From an uncultured Coriobacteriaceae bacterium (GTDB lineage: Bacteria; Actinomycetota; Coriobacteriia; Coriobacteriales; Coriobacteriaceae): 64,000 nucleotides of DNA. The notes beneath the pieces are model-generated. The model did not search any database, was not told the DNA's origin, and saw nothing but the letters and a program-made list of their open reading frames with translations. A program made the position numbers and the translations under genes. This document shows positions 8,890 to 18,752 of the stretch, in pieces. Numbering within the stretch: position 1 is the stretch's first letter; each line of letters starts with the position of its first letter. The stretch is taken from assembly GCA_944322305.1 (NCBI GenBank), contig CALUOP010000001.1:186001-250000 (forward strand), read 5' to 3'.

Positions 8890-10122
8890 TTACGCCATCT
8901 GCGAGGTCAGGCGCGGCATCGCCTGCGTGCGGCCGTCCACCACGTGCAGGTGCGGCCGCCTCACGCCGGCGCGGCGGTCGTCCTCGGCGCGCACGAGCTC
9001 CTCGTTGAAGATCTCACGCACGCGGTCGGCCGCGGAAACCGCCGGGGCCTCTGGCGCAAGCGCCGAAACCGGCACGGCGCACGCCGGGACGAGAAGAACC
9101 TGCTGCGCCGGGATGCTCGCCGTGGTGGCAGCGCTCTGAGCCGGCGCGGAGGGCTTCAGGGTCTGCAGCGCGGCGATCTTGGCCGCAGCGAGAAACACGC
9201 CCGTGCTGTCCGCAGGCGACTGGGCGCCGGGGCGAGCGCAAACCGCCGCCGGGGCGTCTGCGCGCGCAGCGGGCGCGTCGTCGTCCTCGAAAACCGCCAG
9301 GGCCGCGGCCCACATGTCCTCGTGGCCGGAGTAGTCGGCCATCGCAACCGGCGCGGGCTGCCGCGGCGCATCCGCGCGCGGCGCCGACGCCTGCGCGGGG
9401 CGCCCCGTGCGCGCAATCGGGACCGGCGGCACCGGCTTCTCGGGCTCCTCGAGGTCGCCCAGCGAGTCGAGCGTGCGCAGCGCCGCGGCGGCATCCGCCC
9501 GGCGCTCCTCCTCGATGCCCGGCAACGCGGAACCCGCAGCAGGGGCGGGAACGGGCCCGCGCCTGGTGGCCAGCTCGGCCAGCGCGATCTCGTACAGGTC
9601 GTGCGACGTGTCCGGATCGCAGCCGAAGGGCGTTTCGCTCATGAACGAGTCGATCTCGGCCCACGCCTCCTCCTCGCTCATCCCGCCGGCGCGCGCGATA
9701 ACCGGCACGCCCTCGCTGGGATCGCGGTGCAGCGAGCGCAGCGCGCCCGTGATCTGGCCGGTCAGCTGCCCGGTGAACTGCGCGGTGAGCTGCTTGCGGC
9801 GGGCGGGCTTCTGCTTGGGGATGGAGGCGGTGGCGTCGTCGGCAAGCACCGGGTCGGGCTCGAGGGCCTGCTCGGCGGCAGCGCGGCGCGCATCGGCCGA
9901 GGCGCCCTTCTCCATCGCGTGCAGATGGTAGGCGGCCACGGCGCTCGTTACGGCGCAGCCGACCACGGCGCCTACGGCAAACGGCGCAAGGTCGCCGGCC
10001 GCGAAGGTGCGGATGTCCTCGAGCGAGATCTCGAGGCCGCACGCCGTCTGCGGAACCGCGAGGCTCCCTGCGCATGCCAACCCAGCTGCCACGGCTATGT
10101 GATGAGAGCGTGTACCCGCCAT
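8890..10122 (-). CDS. Unknown membrane protein with a long acidic/Ala-Pro-rich tail
   Basis: 410 residues, not recognised. The N-terminus has a signal-like hydrophobic stretch (HHIAVAAGLACAGSLAVP), then a second hydrophobic segment (FAVGAVVGCAVTSAVAAYHL) near residues 60-80. A charged, low-complexity region rich in Ala, Pro, Asp and Glu follows. It contains an unusual run with repeated T-G-Q spacing (QFTGQLTGQITGAL, around residue 130) and a conserved-looking block MSEEEAWAEIDSFMSETPFG. The C-terminus is basic and helical. The ATG at 10122 has GAAGGGG upstream. Topology suggests a membrane-tethered cytoplasmic or periplasmic scaffold; no enzyme motif is visible. Confidence 0.7.
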   Translation of the reverse strand: MAGTRSHHIAVAAGLACAGSLAVPQTACGLEISLEDIRTFAAGDLAPFAVGAVVGCAVTSAVAAYHLHAMEKGASADARRAAAEQALEPDPVLADDATASIPKQKPARRKQLTAQFTGQLTGQITGALRSLHRDPSEGVPVIARAGGMSEEEAWAEIDSFMSETPFGCDPDTSHDLYEIALAELATRRGPVPAPAAGSALPGIEEERRADAAAALRTLDSLGDLEEPEKPVPPVPIARTGRPAQASAPRADAPRQPAPVAMADYSGHEDMWAAALAVFEDDDAPAARADAPAAVCARPGAQSPADSTGVFLAAAKIAALQTLKPSAPAQSAATTASIPAQQVLLVPACAVPVSALAPEAPAVSAADRVREIFNEELVRAEDDRRAGVRRPHLHVVDGRTQAMPRLTSQMA

Positions 10123-10432
10123 AGCGTCCCCTTCAACCATGATCACGGCCTGTTCGCGCCGAAAGAAGATGAGAGCATGCGCGGGTCCCTGCGGGCCCAG
10201 GCAACGGATGGTTGTTCGTTTCATCTGCGTGTTCCGTCGCGAAACCCCGCACTGCGTGCAGAGTTACTGTCATTATGGTCAACCGACGAGCAAAAGGCAA
10301 GCGTCTGGCCGGTTTCACCCAAGCCGTTTAGGGGAACAAGGCTGGGTAGGAAACGCCGCCCGCGCACCCCCGCCGCGCCGCCGCCAAGGCGCGCGGCCGC
10401 CGGGCGCAACGCACGCAAGCGAAGGAGCACCC
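10123..10432. other. Divergent intergenic region, no gene seen
   Basis: Gap between the unknown membrane protein and the SDR gene. Short open frames here lack ribosome sites and homology. No hairpin terminator or RNA gene recognised. Confidence 0.5.
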
Positions 10433-11215
10433 ATGCGCACCCATACCGTCGCCCTGGTCACCGGAGCCTCCTCGGGGCTCGGCCGCGAGATCGTCCGCCA
10501 GCTCGATGCCGGGGCCTTCGGCGCGCTCGACGAGATCTGGGCGGTGGCCCGCAGCGCGGACAAGCTCGAAGCGCTCGCCCGCGCGTGCGCCACCCCGGTG
10601 CGCGCCTTCGCGCTCGACCTCACCGACCCCGCCTCGTTCGACGCGCTGGAATCCGCCTTCGACGAGGCACCCGGCCTCAACGTGGCGCTTCTCGTCAACA
10701 ACGCGGGCTTCGGCGCCTTCGGTGACTTCGCGCTCGCCCCGCGCGGGGATAATGCGCGCATGGTGCGCCTGCTCGCCCTCGCACCCGTGGAGCTCACCTA
10801 CCGGGCGCTCGGCCACATGCGTCCCGGGTCGCGCATCCTCAACGTCGCGAGCGTGGCGGCCTTCATGCCCCAGCCCCAGCTTACGGTCTACAGCGCGTGC
10901 AAGCGCTTCGTGCTGGACTTCTCGCGCGCCCTCGACGCCGAGCTCGCCTCGGTGGACATCCGCTCCTGCGCGGTGTGCCCCAAGTTCATGCGAACCGCGT
11001 TTCTCGACCACGCAGGCGATGCGGGCGCGGCGAACCGCATGGCCGCCCTCACCGGCTTCGAGCCCGCCGACGAGGTGGCCCGCGCCGCCCTGCGCGCCGC
11101 ACGCGCGGGCAAGCCCGTGTGCATCCCCTCGCTCGACATGCGCCTCTTTTACGTCGCGGCCAAGCTGCTCCCCTACCGGGCAGCCCTCGCCGTGGAGCAG
11201 GCCCTGATGCGCTGA
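10433..11215 (+). CDS. Short-chain dehydrogenase/reductase (SDR family)
   Basis: NAD(P)-dependent oxidoreductase of 260 residues. It has the classical SDR order: TGASSGLGRE nucleotide-binding motif at residues 10-19, NNAGFG, a catalytic Ser region (NVASVAAF) and the YxxxK pair in VYSACK. The C-terminus ends in a hydrophobic, basic segment (RLFYVAAKLLPYRAALAVEQ), a pattern of DltE/YqjQ-like SDRs that act on lipophilic substrates. ATG at 10433 follows GAAGGAG. The substrate cannot be inferred. No operon partner: it converges with the downstream corA-type gene. Confidence 0.93.
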   Translation: MRTHTVALVTGASSGLGREIVRQLDAGAFGALDEIWAVARSADKLEALARACATPVRAFALDLTDPASFDALESAFDEAPGLNVALLVNNAGFGAFGDFALAPRGDNARMVRLLALAPVELTYRALGHMRPGSRILNVASVAAFMPQPQLTVYSACKRFVLDFSRALDAELASVDIRSCAVCPKFMRTAFLDHAGDAGAANRMAALTGFEPADEVARAALRAARAGKPVCIPSLDMRLFYVAAKLLPYRAALAVEQALMR

Positions 11216-11317
11216 CGCGGCGCGGCGCGCAAACGCCGCAGACGGGCGCGGGCGACAGAACGCTCAGCGCCCGCCACCTGTGCCCGTCCCCTGTAGCAGA
11301 CGAGCGCCTGCGCTAGC

Positions 11318-12289
11318 TTAGCGCCACATGCCCTTCTTCTTGAAGATCCACGCGGTAACCAGGCAGGCAACCACGGTGATGAGGGTGGGCGCCATCCAGT
11401 TGTTAAAAAACGGCAGGTCCTGGAAGGGCAGGTCGACGTTCATGCCGTAGAAGCCGAAGATGATGTTGGGGATGGCCATCACGATGGTGAGCACCGTGAG
11501 CACCTTCATCACGATGTTCAGGTTGTTGGAGATGATGCTCGCGTAGGCGTCCATCGTGCCCGAAAGCGTGTTGGAGTAGATGTCAGTCATCTCGATGGCC
11601 TGGCGGATCTCGATAAGCACGTCCTCGAGCAGGTCCTGGTCCTCCTCATAGAGCCTGATGAGGCGGCCGTGCATGATCTTGTTGAGCGTTACCTCGTCTG
11701 ACTTGAGCGAACTGGAAAAGTACACGAGCGACTTCTCCAGCGAGAGCAGCTGCAGCAGCTCCTCGTTGCGCATGGAGGCGTGCATGCGGCGCTCGGTCTT
11801 GGTGGAGAGCCGGTCGATGCGGCGGAGGTAGATGAGGTAGCGCTGCGAGACGCGCAGCAAAAGCAACAGCAGGAAGCGCGTGCGCAGGCGCGTGTCCACC
11901 TGGCGCACCCGTCCGCGGGCCATATCCTCGATCACCAGGTTCTCGTACAGGCTCACAGTGACGAGCAGGTCCTTCTCAGGCAGGAAGATGACCGAGAGCG
12001 GCAGCGTCGTGTACTGCAGCGTGGAAGGGGAGCTCATGTCCTCCACGTCCTCGGCGCTCGGGTAGTCGACGATGACGAAGGTCTGGTTCACATCCTCGTC
12101 GTAGTCGATGTGCGAGGTCTCCTCCTCGTCGAGGGCGGCGCGGACGAACTCGGGGAGCACCCCCACCTCGTCCTCGAGCCAGTCACGCTCTTCGTGCGTG
12201 GGAGCAACCACGTTGATCCAGCATCCGGCCTCCGGCTCCGCGATGCGCTTGGTCGCGCCGTCGGCGCCGGTCTTGAAGCACTCGATCAT
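11318..12289 (-). CDS. corA: CorA-type divalent cation (Mg2+) transporter
   Basis: Mg2+/Co2+ channel of the inner membrane. 323 residues: a soluble alpha/beta N-terminal domain, a long helical neck (about residues 140-255) and two C-terminal transmembrane helices. The selectivity motif YGMNV sits at the end of TM1, followed by a loop (DLPFQDLPFFNN) and TM2, and a basic tail. These are the diagnostic CorA features. ATG at 12289 follows AAAGGGGG. Because CorA paralogues can transport other ions or export Mg2+, the direction and ion are inferred from family only. Confidence 0.94.
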   Translation of the reverse strand: MIECFKTGADGATKRIAEPEAGCWINVVAPTHEERDWLEDEVGVLPEFVRAALDEEETSHIDYDEDVNQTFVIVDYPSAEDVEDMSSPSTLQYTTLPLSVIFLPEKDLLVTVSLYENLVIEDMARGRVRQVDTRLRTRFLLLLLLRVSQRYLIYLRRIDRLSTKTERRMHASMRNEELLQLLSLEKSLVYFSSSLKSDEVTLNKIMHGRLIRLYEEDQDLLEDVLIEIRQAIEMTDIYSNTLSGTMDAYASIISNNLNIVMKVLTVLTIVMAIPNIIFGFYGMNVDLPFQDLPFFNNWMAPTLITVVACLVTAWIFKKKGMWR

Positions 12290-12457
12290 CCGAGCCCCCT
12301 TTCCCTTTGAAAACCCCGGCGCCCGCCGGCGGGTCGTCCCTGCCGCGGGCGCCGAGCAGATTGCCTTACAGATCGCCTAACTATACCGCACGCCGCGCCG
12401 GCAGGTGCTCAGGCACGCGCCGCGCGCCGGCACCTTAACCGTGCGCTTACCGAGCCC

Positions 12458-14824
12458 TTACAGCATCTCGGGGCGGTCGGCCGCGCGCTTGGCCGAGCGG
12501 ATGAGGAACTCCTCGTTGGTGTTCGTGCTCTTGAGGCCCTTGATGAAGGCCGCAGCCGCGCGCTCGGTGTTGTTCATGTTGGCGAGCACCCGGCGGATGC
12601 CCCACACGAACGGGCGCATGTTCTCCTCGATCAGCAGGTCCTCGTTGCGCGTGCCCGAGGCCACCGGGTCGATGGCGGGGAACACGCGGCGGTCGGCCAG
12701 GTCGCGGTCGAGCTTGAGCTCCATGTTGCCGGTGCCCTTGAACTCCTCGAAGATGACCTCGTCCATCTTGGAGCCGGTCTCCACGAGCGCCGAGGCGAGG
12801 ATCGTGAGCGAGCCGCCGTTCTCGATGTTGCGGGCGGCGCCGAGGAACTTCTTGGGCGGGTAGAGCGCCGCGGAGTCAACGCCGCCGGAGAGGATGCGGC
12901 CCGAAACGGGCGCGGCCAGGTTGTAGGCGCGCGCCAGGCGCGTGATGGAGTCGAGAACCACCACCACGTCCTCGCCCATCTCCACGAGGCGCTTGGCGTG
13001 CTCGATCACGAGCTCGGAGACGCGCGTGTGGTTGTCGGCCGGCATGTCGAAGGTGGAGGCCACGACCTCGCCCTTGATGGAGCGCTGCATGTCGGTGACC
13101 TCTTCGGGGCGCTCGTCCACCAGAAGGCAGATGAGGTGCACCTCGGGGTTGTTGGCGGCGATGGACTGGCAGATGTGCTTGAGCACGGTGGTCTTGCCGG
13201 CCTTGGGCGGCGAGACGATCAGGCCGCGCTGGCCCTTGCCGATGGGGCTCACGATGTCGATCGCGCGGCCAGTGATGGAGTCGCGGCCGTGCTCCATCCT
13301 GAGGCGCTCGTTGGGGAAGATGGGCGTGAGCTCGGAGAACTTGGGACGGTGGCGCGCGGCGTCGGGGTCGGCGCCGTTCACGGACTCGATCTTGGCGAGG
13401 CCGGGGTATTTGTCGCCGGGGCGCGCCGGGCGCGAGGTGCCGGTCACGTAGTCGCCGGGACGGAGGCCGGCGGCGCGCACGAGGTTGGCCGACACGAAGA
13501 TGTCGTCGCGGCTGGGCAGGTAGCCCTTCACGCGCAGGTGGCCGAAGCCCTCGTTGCCGATCTCGAGGATGCCGGCGACCTCGCGGAAGCCCTCGGCGCG
13601 GGCGGCCGCCTCGTACACCAGGTCGACAAGCTCGGCCTTCTTCACGCCGGCGACCTCGAGCCCGAGCTCGGCGCCGCGCTCGCGCAGCTCGGCGACCTTC
13701 ATCGCAGCGCACTCGTCGCGCGAGAGCGTGGGCTCGGTTGGCATGTTGTAGCGGTTGCGCTTGCCCTGGCGGTTCTGGTTGCGCAGGTTGCGCTGGTCGT
13801 TCTTGCCGCGGTTGTCGCGGTTCTGGCCCGCGGAGCGCTCGTCGCGACGCTGCGTATGGGAGCGGCGCCCCTCGCGCTGCTGGCCCTCGTTGGCCTCGGC
13901 GCCCTTGGCGGCGCGGTCGCGCTTCTCGGCGCGGGTGTGCTTGTCGCGCTTGTCCGCAACGGCGTGCGCCTCCGCTGCCTCAGACTCGGCAGCGGCGGTG
14001 TCTGCCGATGCGGCCTCGGCGGCCTCCTTGGCGTTTTTGCGCGGGCGGCCGCGGCGGCGGGCCGGCTTGGCGGCCTCAGGCGCCTCGGGTGCCTCTGCGC
14101 TCGCGGGTGCCGGCGCGTCCTGCGCGGGCGCAGGGGCACCCTCTGCGGGAAGGTCGCCGGCGAGGGCGGCGCCTGCGGCCTCGGCTGCGGCGCGGGCGCG
14201 TTCCTCGGCCTCGGCGGCGAGCTGCGCCTTCGACTTGCGGCCGCGGCGGCGCTGCGGACGCGGCGTCTCCTCCGCAGGCGCCGGGGCGGCGTCGGAGGCA
14301 CCCTCCGCCGGTGCGGAAACCGGCGCGGAGGCTACGTCGAAGGAGAGCTGCGCGGCGTCAGCCTGCGCGGGTGCGGCCGTTTTGCGCGGGCGGCCGCGGC
14401 GGCGCGGCGCGGGGAGCTCGGCGCCCTCGAGCAGGGCGGCGCGCTCCTCCTCGGCGCGGCGCTCGGCGCGCACCACGGCGGCCTGCGAGATCTGCGCAAG
14501 CGCGCGGGCCTGCATGACCTCGGCCGTCAGGGGCGCCGCCTCCTCGGAAGGGGCGGCGTCGGCCTTGCGCGGGCGGCCGCGGCGGCGCGGGCGCTCCTCA
14601 GCCGGCGCCTCCTCGCCCTCGGCCGGACGCTTGCGCGGACGGCCGCGACGGCGCGGCGCGGGCTGGGCGGGAGCCTCTTCGGCTGCCGTCTGCGCGCCCT
14701 CCCCCGCCGGCTGCGCGGCGGGAGCGGTCTCGGCCGGTGCGCTCGGGGCCGCCGGCTCCGGCGCCGGTTGCGCAGGAGCGGGATTCGTGATGTTCTCGGA
14801 TACCTGGTCGGTTTGATCTGCCAC
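12458..14824 (-). CDS. rho: Transcription termination factor Rho with long N-terminal extension
   Basis: RNA-dependent ATPase/translocase that ends transcription. About 788 residues, against about 420 for E. coli Rho. The C-terminal core is complete: Rho N-domain (KVAELRERGAELGLEVAG), RNA-binding cold-shock fold (GILEIGNEGFGHLR), Walker A SPPKAGKTT, Walker B VVVLDSITR, the Q-loop region and EFKGTGNMEL. The first 350 residues are Ala/Pro/Glu-rich and carry four RGRPRK motifs plus a related RGRKSK, then an Arg/Asn/Gln-rich stretch. High-GC actinobacterial Rhos are known to have such insertions. GTG at 14824 is preferred (VADQTDQVSEN); an in-frame ATG at 14869 is the alternative, and neither has a clear SD. 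Confidence 0.97.
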   Translation of the reverse strand: MADQTDQVSENITNPAPAQPAPEPAAPSAPAETAPAAQPAGEGAQTAAEEAPAQPAPRRRGRPRKRPAEGEEAPAEERPRRRGRPRKADAAPSEEAAPLTAEVMQARALAQISQAAVVRAERRAEEERAALLEGAELPAPRRRGRPRKTAAPAQADAAQLSFDVASAPVSAPAEGASDAAPAPAEETPRPQRRRGRKSKAQLAAEAEERARAAAEAAGAALAGDLPAEGAPAPAQDAPAPASAEAPEAPEAAKPARRRGRPRKNAKEAAEAASADTAAAESEAAEAHAVADKRDKHTRAEKRDRAAKGAEANEGQQREGRRSHTQRRDERSAGQNRDNRGKNDQRNLRNQNRQGKRNRYNMPTEPTLSRDECAAMKVAELRERGAELGLEVAGVKKAELVDLVYEAAARAEGFREVAGILEIGNEGFGHLRVKGYLPSRDDIFVSANLVRAAGLRPGDYVTGTSRPARPGDKYPGLAKIESVNGADPDAARHRPKFSELTPIFPNERLRMEHGRDSITGRAIDIVSPIGKGQRGLIVSPPKAGKTTVLKHICQSIAANNPEVHLICLLVDERPEEVTDMQRSIKGEVVASTFDMPADNHTRVSELVIEHAKRLVEMGEDVVVVLDSITRLARAYNLAAPVSGRILSGGVDSAALYPPKKFLGAARNIENGGSLTILASALVETGSKMDEVIFEEFKGTGNMELKLDRDLADRRVFPAIDPVASGTRNEDLLIEENMRPFVWGIRRVLANMNNTERAAAAFIKGLKSTNTNEEFLIRSAKRAADRPEML

Positions 14825-15215
14825 GGGTTTTTCTGCTTTCTCCCGGTTTGCCAAACACCGCGCCTGCATGGGCGCGCCAGCGCCGTACGCCTGTCTCGGC
14901 AACCCGCCGCCACGGCGGAGCGTTCATGGACAGGGGCGAAGGCACGCTTCGCGCGGCAAAACTTTGAGGAAAAGGAATCTGAAGCGCGCTTATCCAGCGC
15001 TTGTGGTGAGTGTACCACGAAGTCCGCACGCAGATGCAAGCGCGCACGCATTTTTCCTCGCAACGCGCACGCCGCACCTCGGCGCGGGCGGTGGCGGCGC
15101 GCACAAAAAGAGCCGCGCCCCGTTTCCGGCGGGCCGCGCGAGACCCCGGCGGAAAACGGTGGCGCGGCGTGCGAGCGGCTGCTAGCTGGGCGCGTTAGCT
15201 GGGCAGTCTGCGGGC
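14825..15215. other. Intergenic region between argS and rho
   Basis: No gene supported. The region must hold the rho promoter and leader. A TACACT at 15015-15020 (minus-strand sense) is a possible -10 with a poor -35. A short palindromic stretch, AAGCGC...GCGCGCTT, lies around 14982-15002. No U-rich terminator found after argS. Confidence 0.4.
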
Positions 15216-17057
15216 TTACATCTGCTGCGGCGCGGAAACGCCGATGAGCGAGAGCACCAGCGCGATCACGCGGCGCACCGCGTCGCAGGCGCCCAGGCGC
15301 GCGCGGGAAAGCTCGGCGTCGAGCGGGTGGCCTTCACGCGGGAGCACCTGGCAGGCACCGTAGAACGAGTGAAACTGGCCCGCCAGCTCCTCAACGTAAT
15401 GGGTGAGGCGGAACGGGGCCCGGTCGCGGGCGCACGAGGCAACCAGCCCCTCGAGCTCGGAGAGCGTGCGGGAGAGCGCGAGCTCGGTGGGGTCGGTGAG
15501 CAGTGCGAAGTTAGGCTCGGCACCCACCGCGCGCGCGGCCACCGCGTCCATGCCGAGCTCGGCGGCCTCCTCGGCTGTCACGCCGGCGGCGCGGCGCAGG
15601 ATGGAGCACACGCGGGCGTGCGCGTACTGCACGTAGTACACGGGGTTGTCCTGGCTCTTCTCCTTCACCGCGTCGATGTCGAAGTCGATCATCTGGTTGG
15701 AGGAGCGGCTGATGAGGGTGTAGCGCGTGGCGTCGGCGCCCACCTCGTCCAGCAGCTCGCGGAAGGTGACCATGGTGCCCTTGCGCTTGGACATGCGCAC
15801 CGGCTTGCCGCCGCGCAGAAGGTTCACCAGCTGGCCGAGCAGCACCTCGAACCGGTCGGGGTAGCCCAGCGCCTCGCACACGCACTGCATGCGCTTGATG
15901 TAGCCGTGGTGGTCGGCGCCCCACAGGTCGATCACGTGGTCCACGCGCTGGAACTTGTTCCAGTGATAGGCCACGTCGGAGGCGAAGTAGGTGTACTCGC
16001 CGTTGGCCTTCACCAGCACGCGGTCCTTGTCGTCGCCCAGGTCGGTGGCGCGGAACCACAGCGCGCCGTCCTTCTCGTAGAGGTAGCCCATGGCGCGCAG
16101 CTTGTCGAAGGCGCGGTCGACGGCGGTCTTGCCGTCGGCGTCCTTCTCGTACAGGCTGCGCTCGGAGAACCACACGTCGAAGTCGGCGCGGGCGTCGTGG
16201 CAGGTGGCGCGGATGTCGTCCAGCATGCGGGCGTAGCCGCGCTCGCGGAAGGCCAAGAGACGTTCCTCGGCCGGGGCGTCCACCCACTTGTCACCGTCCT
16301 CGGCAAGAAAACGCACCGCCTCGTCGATGATGTAGGCGCCTCCGTAGGCGTTGCCGCCCAGCGCCTCGTTGAAGGCGTCCATATAGGGGTGCGTCTCGGG
16401 CGCCGCACCGTCCTCGTCGTCAACGAAGGCCACGCGGTCGGCCTCGAGCGCGGCATGCGCCTCCTCGAGGCTTGCGCCCTGCTCGCGCATGATGCCCGCC
16501 AGCTGCAGGTAACGCTCGACGAGCGAACGGCCGAACACGTCCATCTGGCTGCCGTGGTCGTTGATGTAGAACTCGCGCTCAACGTCGTAGCCAGCATGCG
16601 CCAGCACGCGGCTCAGCGAGTCGCCCAGCGCGGCCCAACGGCCGTGGCCCACGTGCATGGGACCCACGGGGTTGGCCGAGACGAACTCGACCTGAACCTT
16701 CTGGCCGGCCCCGGCGTTGGAACGGGCGAAGTCGGCGCCCTGCTCGCGGATGCGGCGGAACACGTCGTTCTTCTCGGCTACCGAGAGGTAGAAGTTGATG
16801 AAGCCCGGGCCGGCGACCTCGACCTTGTCGATGGCCGGGTCGGCGGGCATGTGGGCGACAAGCGCCGCAGCGATGTCGCGTGGGGCGCGGCGGGCGAGCT
16901 TTGCCGAGCGCAGCGCGCAGGTGGAGGTCCACTCGCCGTGGGAGGTGTCGGCCGGGCGCTCGACGCCGCAATCCTCAAGCTCGAAGGCGGCGAGGTCGCC
17001 GGCGTCCTGGGCGGCGGCCAGCGCGGCGCGCACCAGCTGTTCGATCTTCTCAGGCAT
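15216..17057 (-). CDS. argS: Arginyl-tRNA synthetase
   Basis: Class I aminoacyl-tRNA synthetase charging tRNA-Arg. 613 residues with the ArgS N-terminal additional domain (about 1-110), the catalytic core with ANPVGPMHVGHGRWAALGD (HIGH variant HVGH), KMSKS-type motif RMSKRKGTMVTF, and the alpha-helical DALR anticodon-binding domain at the C-terminus (LTHYVEELAGQFHSFYGAC). ATG at 17057 follows AAGGAG by six bases. Monocistronic and divergent from the CarD-like gene; no T-box leader was seen upstream. Confidence 0.97.
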   Translation of the reverse strand: MPEKIEQLVRAALAAAQDAGDLAAFELEDCGVERPADTSHGEWTSTCALRSAKLARRAPRDIAAALVAHMPADPAIDKVEVAGPGFINFYLSVAEKNDVFRRIREQGADFARSNAGAGQKVQVEFVSANPVGPMHVGHGRWAALGDSLSRVLAHAGYDVEREFYINDHGSQMDVFGRSLVERYLQLAGIMREQGASLEEAHAALEADRVAFVDDEDGAAPETHPYMDAFNEALGGNAYGGAYIIDEAVRFLAEDGDKWVDAPAEERLLAFRERGYARMLDDIRATCHDARADFDVWFSERSLYEKDADGKTAVDRAFDKLRAMGYLYEKDGALWFRATDLGDDKDRVLVKANGEYTYFASDVAYHWNKFQRVDHVIDLWGADHHGYIKRMQCVCEALGYPDRFEVLLGQLVNLLRGGKPVRMSKRKGTMVTFRELLDEVGADATRYTLISRSSNQMIDFDIDAVKEKSQDNPVYYVQYAHARVCSILRRAAGVTAEEAAELGMDAVAARAVGAEPNFALLTDPTELALSRTLSELEGLVASCARDRAPFRLTHYVEELAGQFHSFYGACQVLPREGHPLDAELSRARLGACDAVRRVIALVLSLIGVSAPQQM

Positions 17058-17238
17058 GATGGGCTCCTTGGGTGCTCAAAGGTGTGGGAACGGGTTCGGT
17101 AAATCCCAAGCATAGTAGCACATCAGCTGCGCACGCCCTTGCTCCCCGCGCAAACGCCATGCGATTCAAAAATATGAGGTATACCCGCTTTGACGCACGA
17201 ACCTACCCGCATGCGTCTGGGCATTCGTAAAGCCTTTG

Positions 17239-17315
17239 CGCAGGTAGATTGTGTTGAGAATATGAAGTGAGCAGGTAATGCGCGGTAGCGTGGTGGTAAA
17301 ATATATCTACCTGCG
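17239..17315. promoter_or_regulatory. Promoter of the CarD-like gene framed by an 11-bp inverted repeat
   Basis: CGCAGGTAGAT at 17239-17249 and its exact reverse complement ATCTACCTGCG at 17305-17315. Between them lies an extended -10 (TGGTAAAAT, 17294-17302). The right arm lies just before the SD. This suggests a two-site operator or an mRNA/DNA stem. Arms and hexamer are seen directly; the regulatory role is inferred. Confidence 0.6.
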
Positions 17316-17337
17316 TGAGAATTCGGAGGTTTAGAGC

Positions 17338-17829
17338 ATGTTCAGCATCGGCGAGCACATCATCCACCCCGGCCAAGGCGTCTGCACGGTCACCGGCTTC
17401 AAAGACGCCCCCGCCCCCATGATCGTTCTCGAGGCGGGCACCGGCCACAAAAAGACCCAGCTCCTCTACCCTGTTGCCCAGTCCGACCGCCTGCATCCCG
17501 CCATCTCGCGCGAAGCCGCCCAAGACCTGATCGACCACTACGCCGAGCTCGAGTGCGACACCTTCACCGAGCGCAACGCAAACCTGGAGGAGACGTACTT
17601 CAAACAGCTCATCAAGCACGGCGCGCCCGACACCGTGCGCGTGGTGAAGACGATGCGCCACCGCATCAAGGCAGCCGAGGAGCACGACCGCAAGCCCAGC
17701 AGCTATTACAGCCGCGTGCTGAAGGAGGCGCGCCGGCGCTCGCTGGAGGAGCTGGCCTGCGCCCTCGACTGCACCGAAGAGCACGTGGAGAAACTCTTCG
17801 AAGCGCAGGTTGCGGCTTCGGAAAACTAA
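17338..17829 (+). CDS. CarD/CdnL-family transcriptional regulator
   Basis: 163-residue RNA-polymerase-interacting factor. The N-terminal CarD/CdnL/TRCF-RID-like domain (about residues 1-65: MFSIGEHIIHPGQGVCTVTG, then LLYPVAQSD) would contact the RNAP beta subunit, and the all-helical C-terminal half (about 70-155) would contact promoter DNA near the -10. Known relatives stabilise open complexes, often at rRNA promoters. ATG at 17338 follows GGAGG by nine bases. It is shorter and more divergent than mycobacterial CarD, so it may be an accessory paralogue. Its promoter lies inside an inverted repeat, consistent with feedback control. Confidence 0.88.
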   Translation: MFSIGEHIIHPGQGVCTVTGFKDAPAPMIVLEAGTGHKKTQLLYPVAQSDRLHPAISREAAQDLIDHYAELECDTFTERNANLEETYFKQLIKHGAPDTVRVVKTMRHRIKAAEEHDRKPSSYYSRVLKEARRRSLEELACALDCTEEHVEKLFEAQVAASEN

Positions 17830-17854
17830 CCCCCTGGGAAGGGTCGGGCGAGAA

Positions 17855-17959
17855 GGGCGGGGTTATCGTCGATCGCGAGTTCCGCAGACAAAGAAAGCGC
17901 CGTTTCCGGCGCTTTCGTCTTGTCGATGACTGTCTGAGCAGGCGACGATAACCCCGCCC
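17855..17959. repeat. Nested palindrome with bidirectional terminator core
   Basis: Outer perfect 17-bp inverted repeat (17855-17871 with 17943-17959), a middle pair CAGACA/TGTCTG (17885-17890 with 17931-17936) and an inner perfect 10-bp stem with TTTC loop (17893-17902 with 17907-17916). It lies between two convergent genes, so it probably terminates both. The outer arms are far longer than a terminator needs. Confidence 0.75.
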
Positions 17960-17977
17960 TGGGGCGAGCGCAGCGCG

Positions 17978-18742
<765 letters not shown>

Positions 18743-18752
18743 GATGCTCCTT

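Noticed and set aside
17058-17337. Possible T-box leader for argS
   Set aside because: No T-box antiterminator consensus or terminator hairpin; the region is better explained as two divergent promoters.
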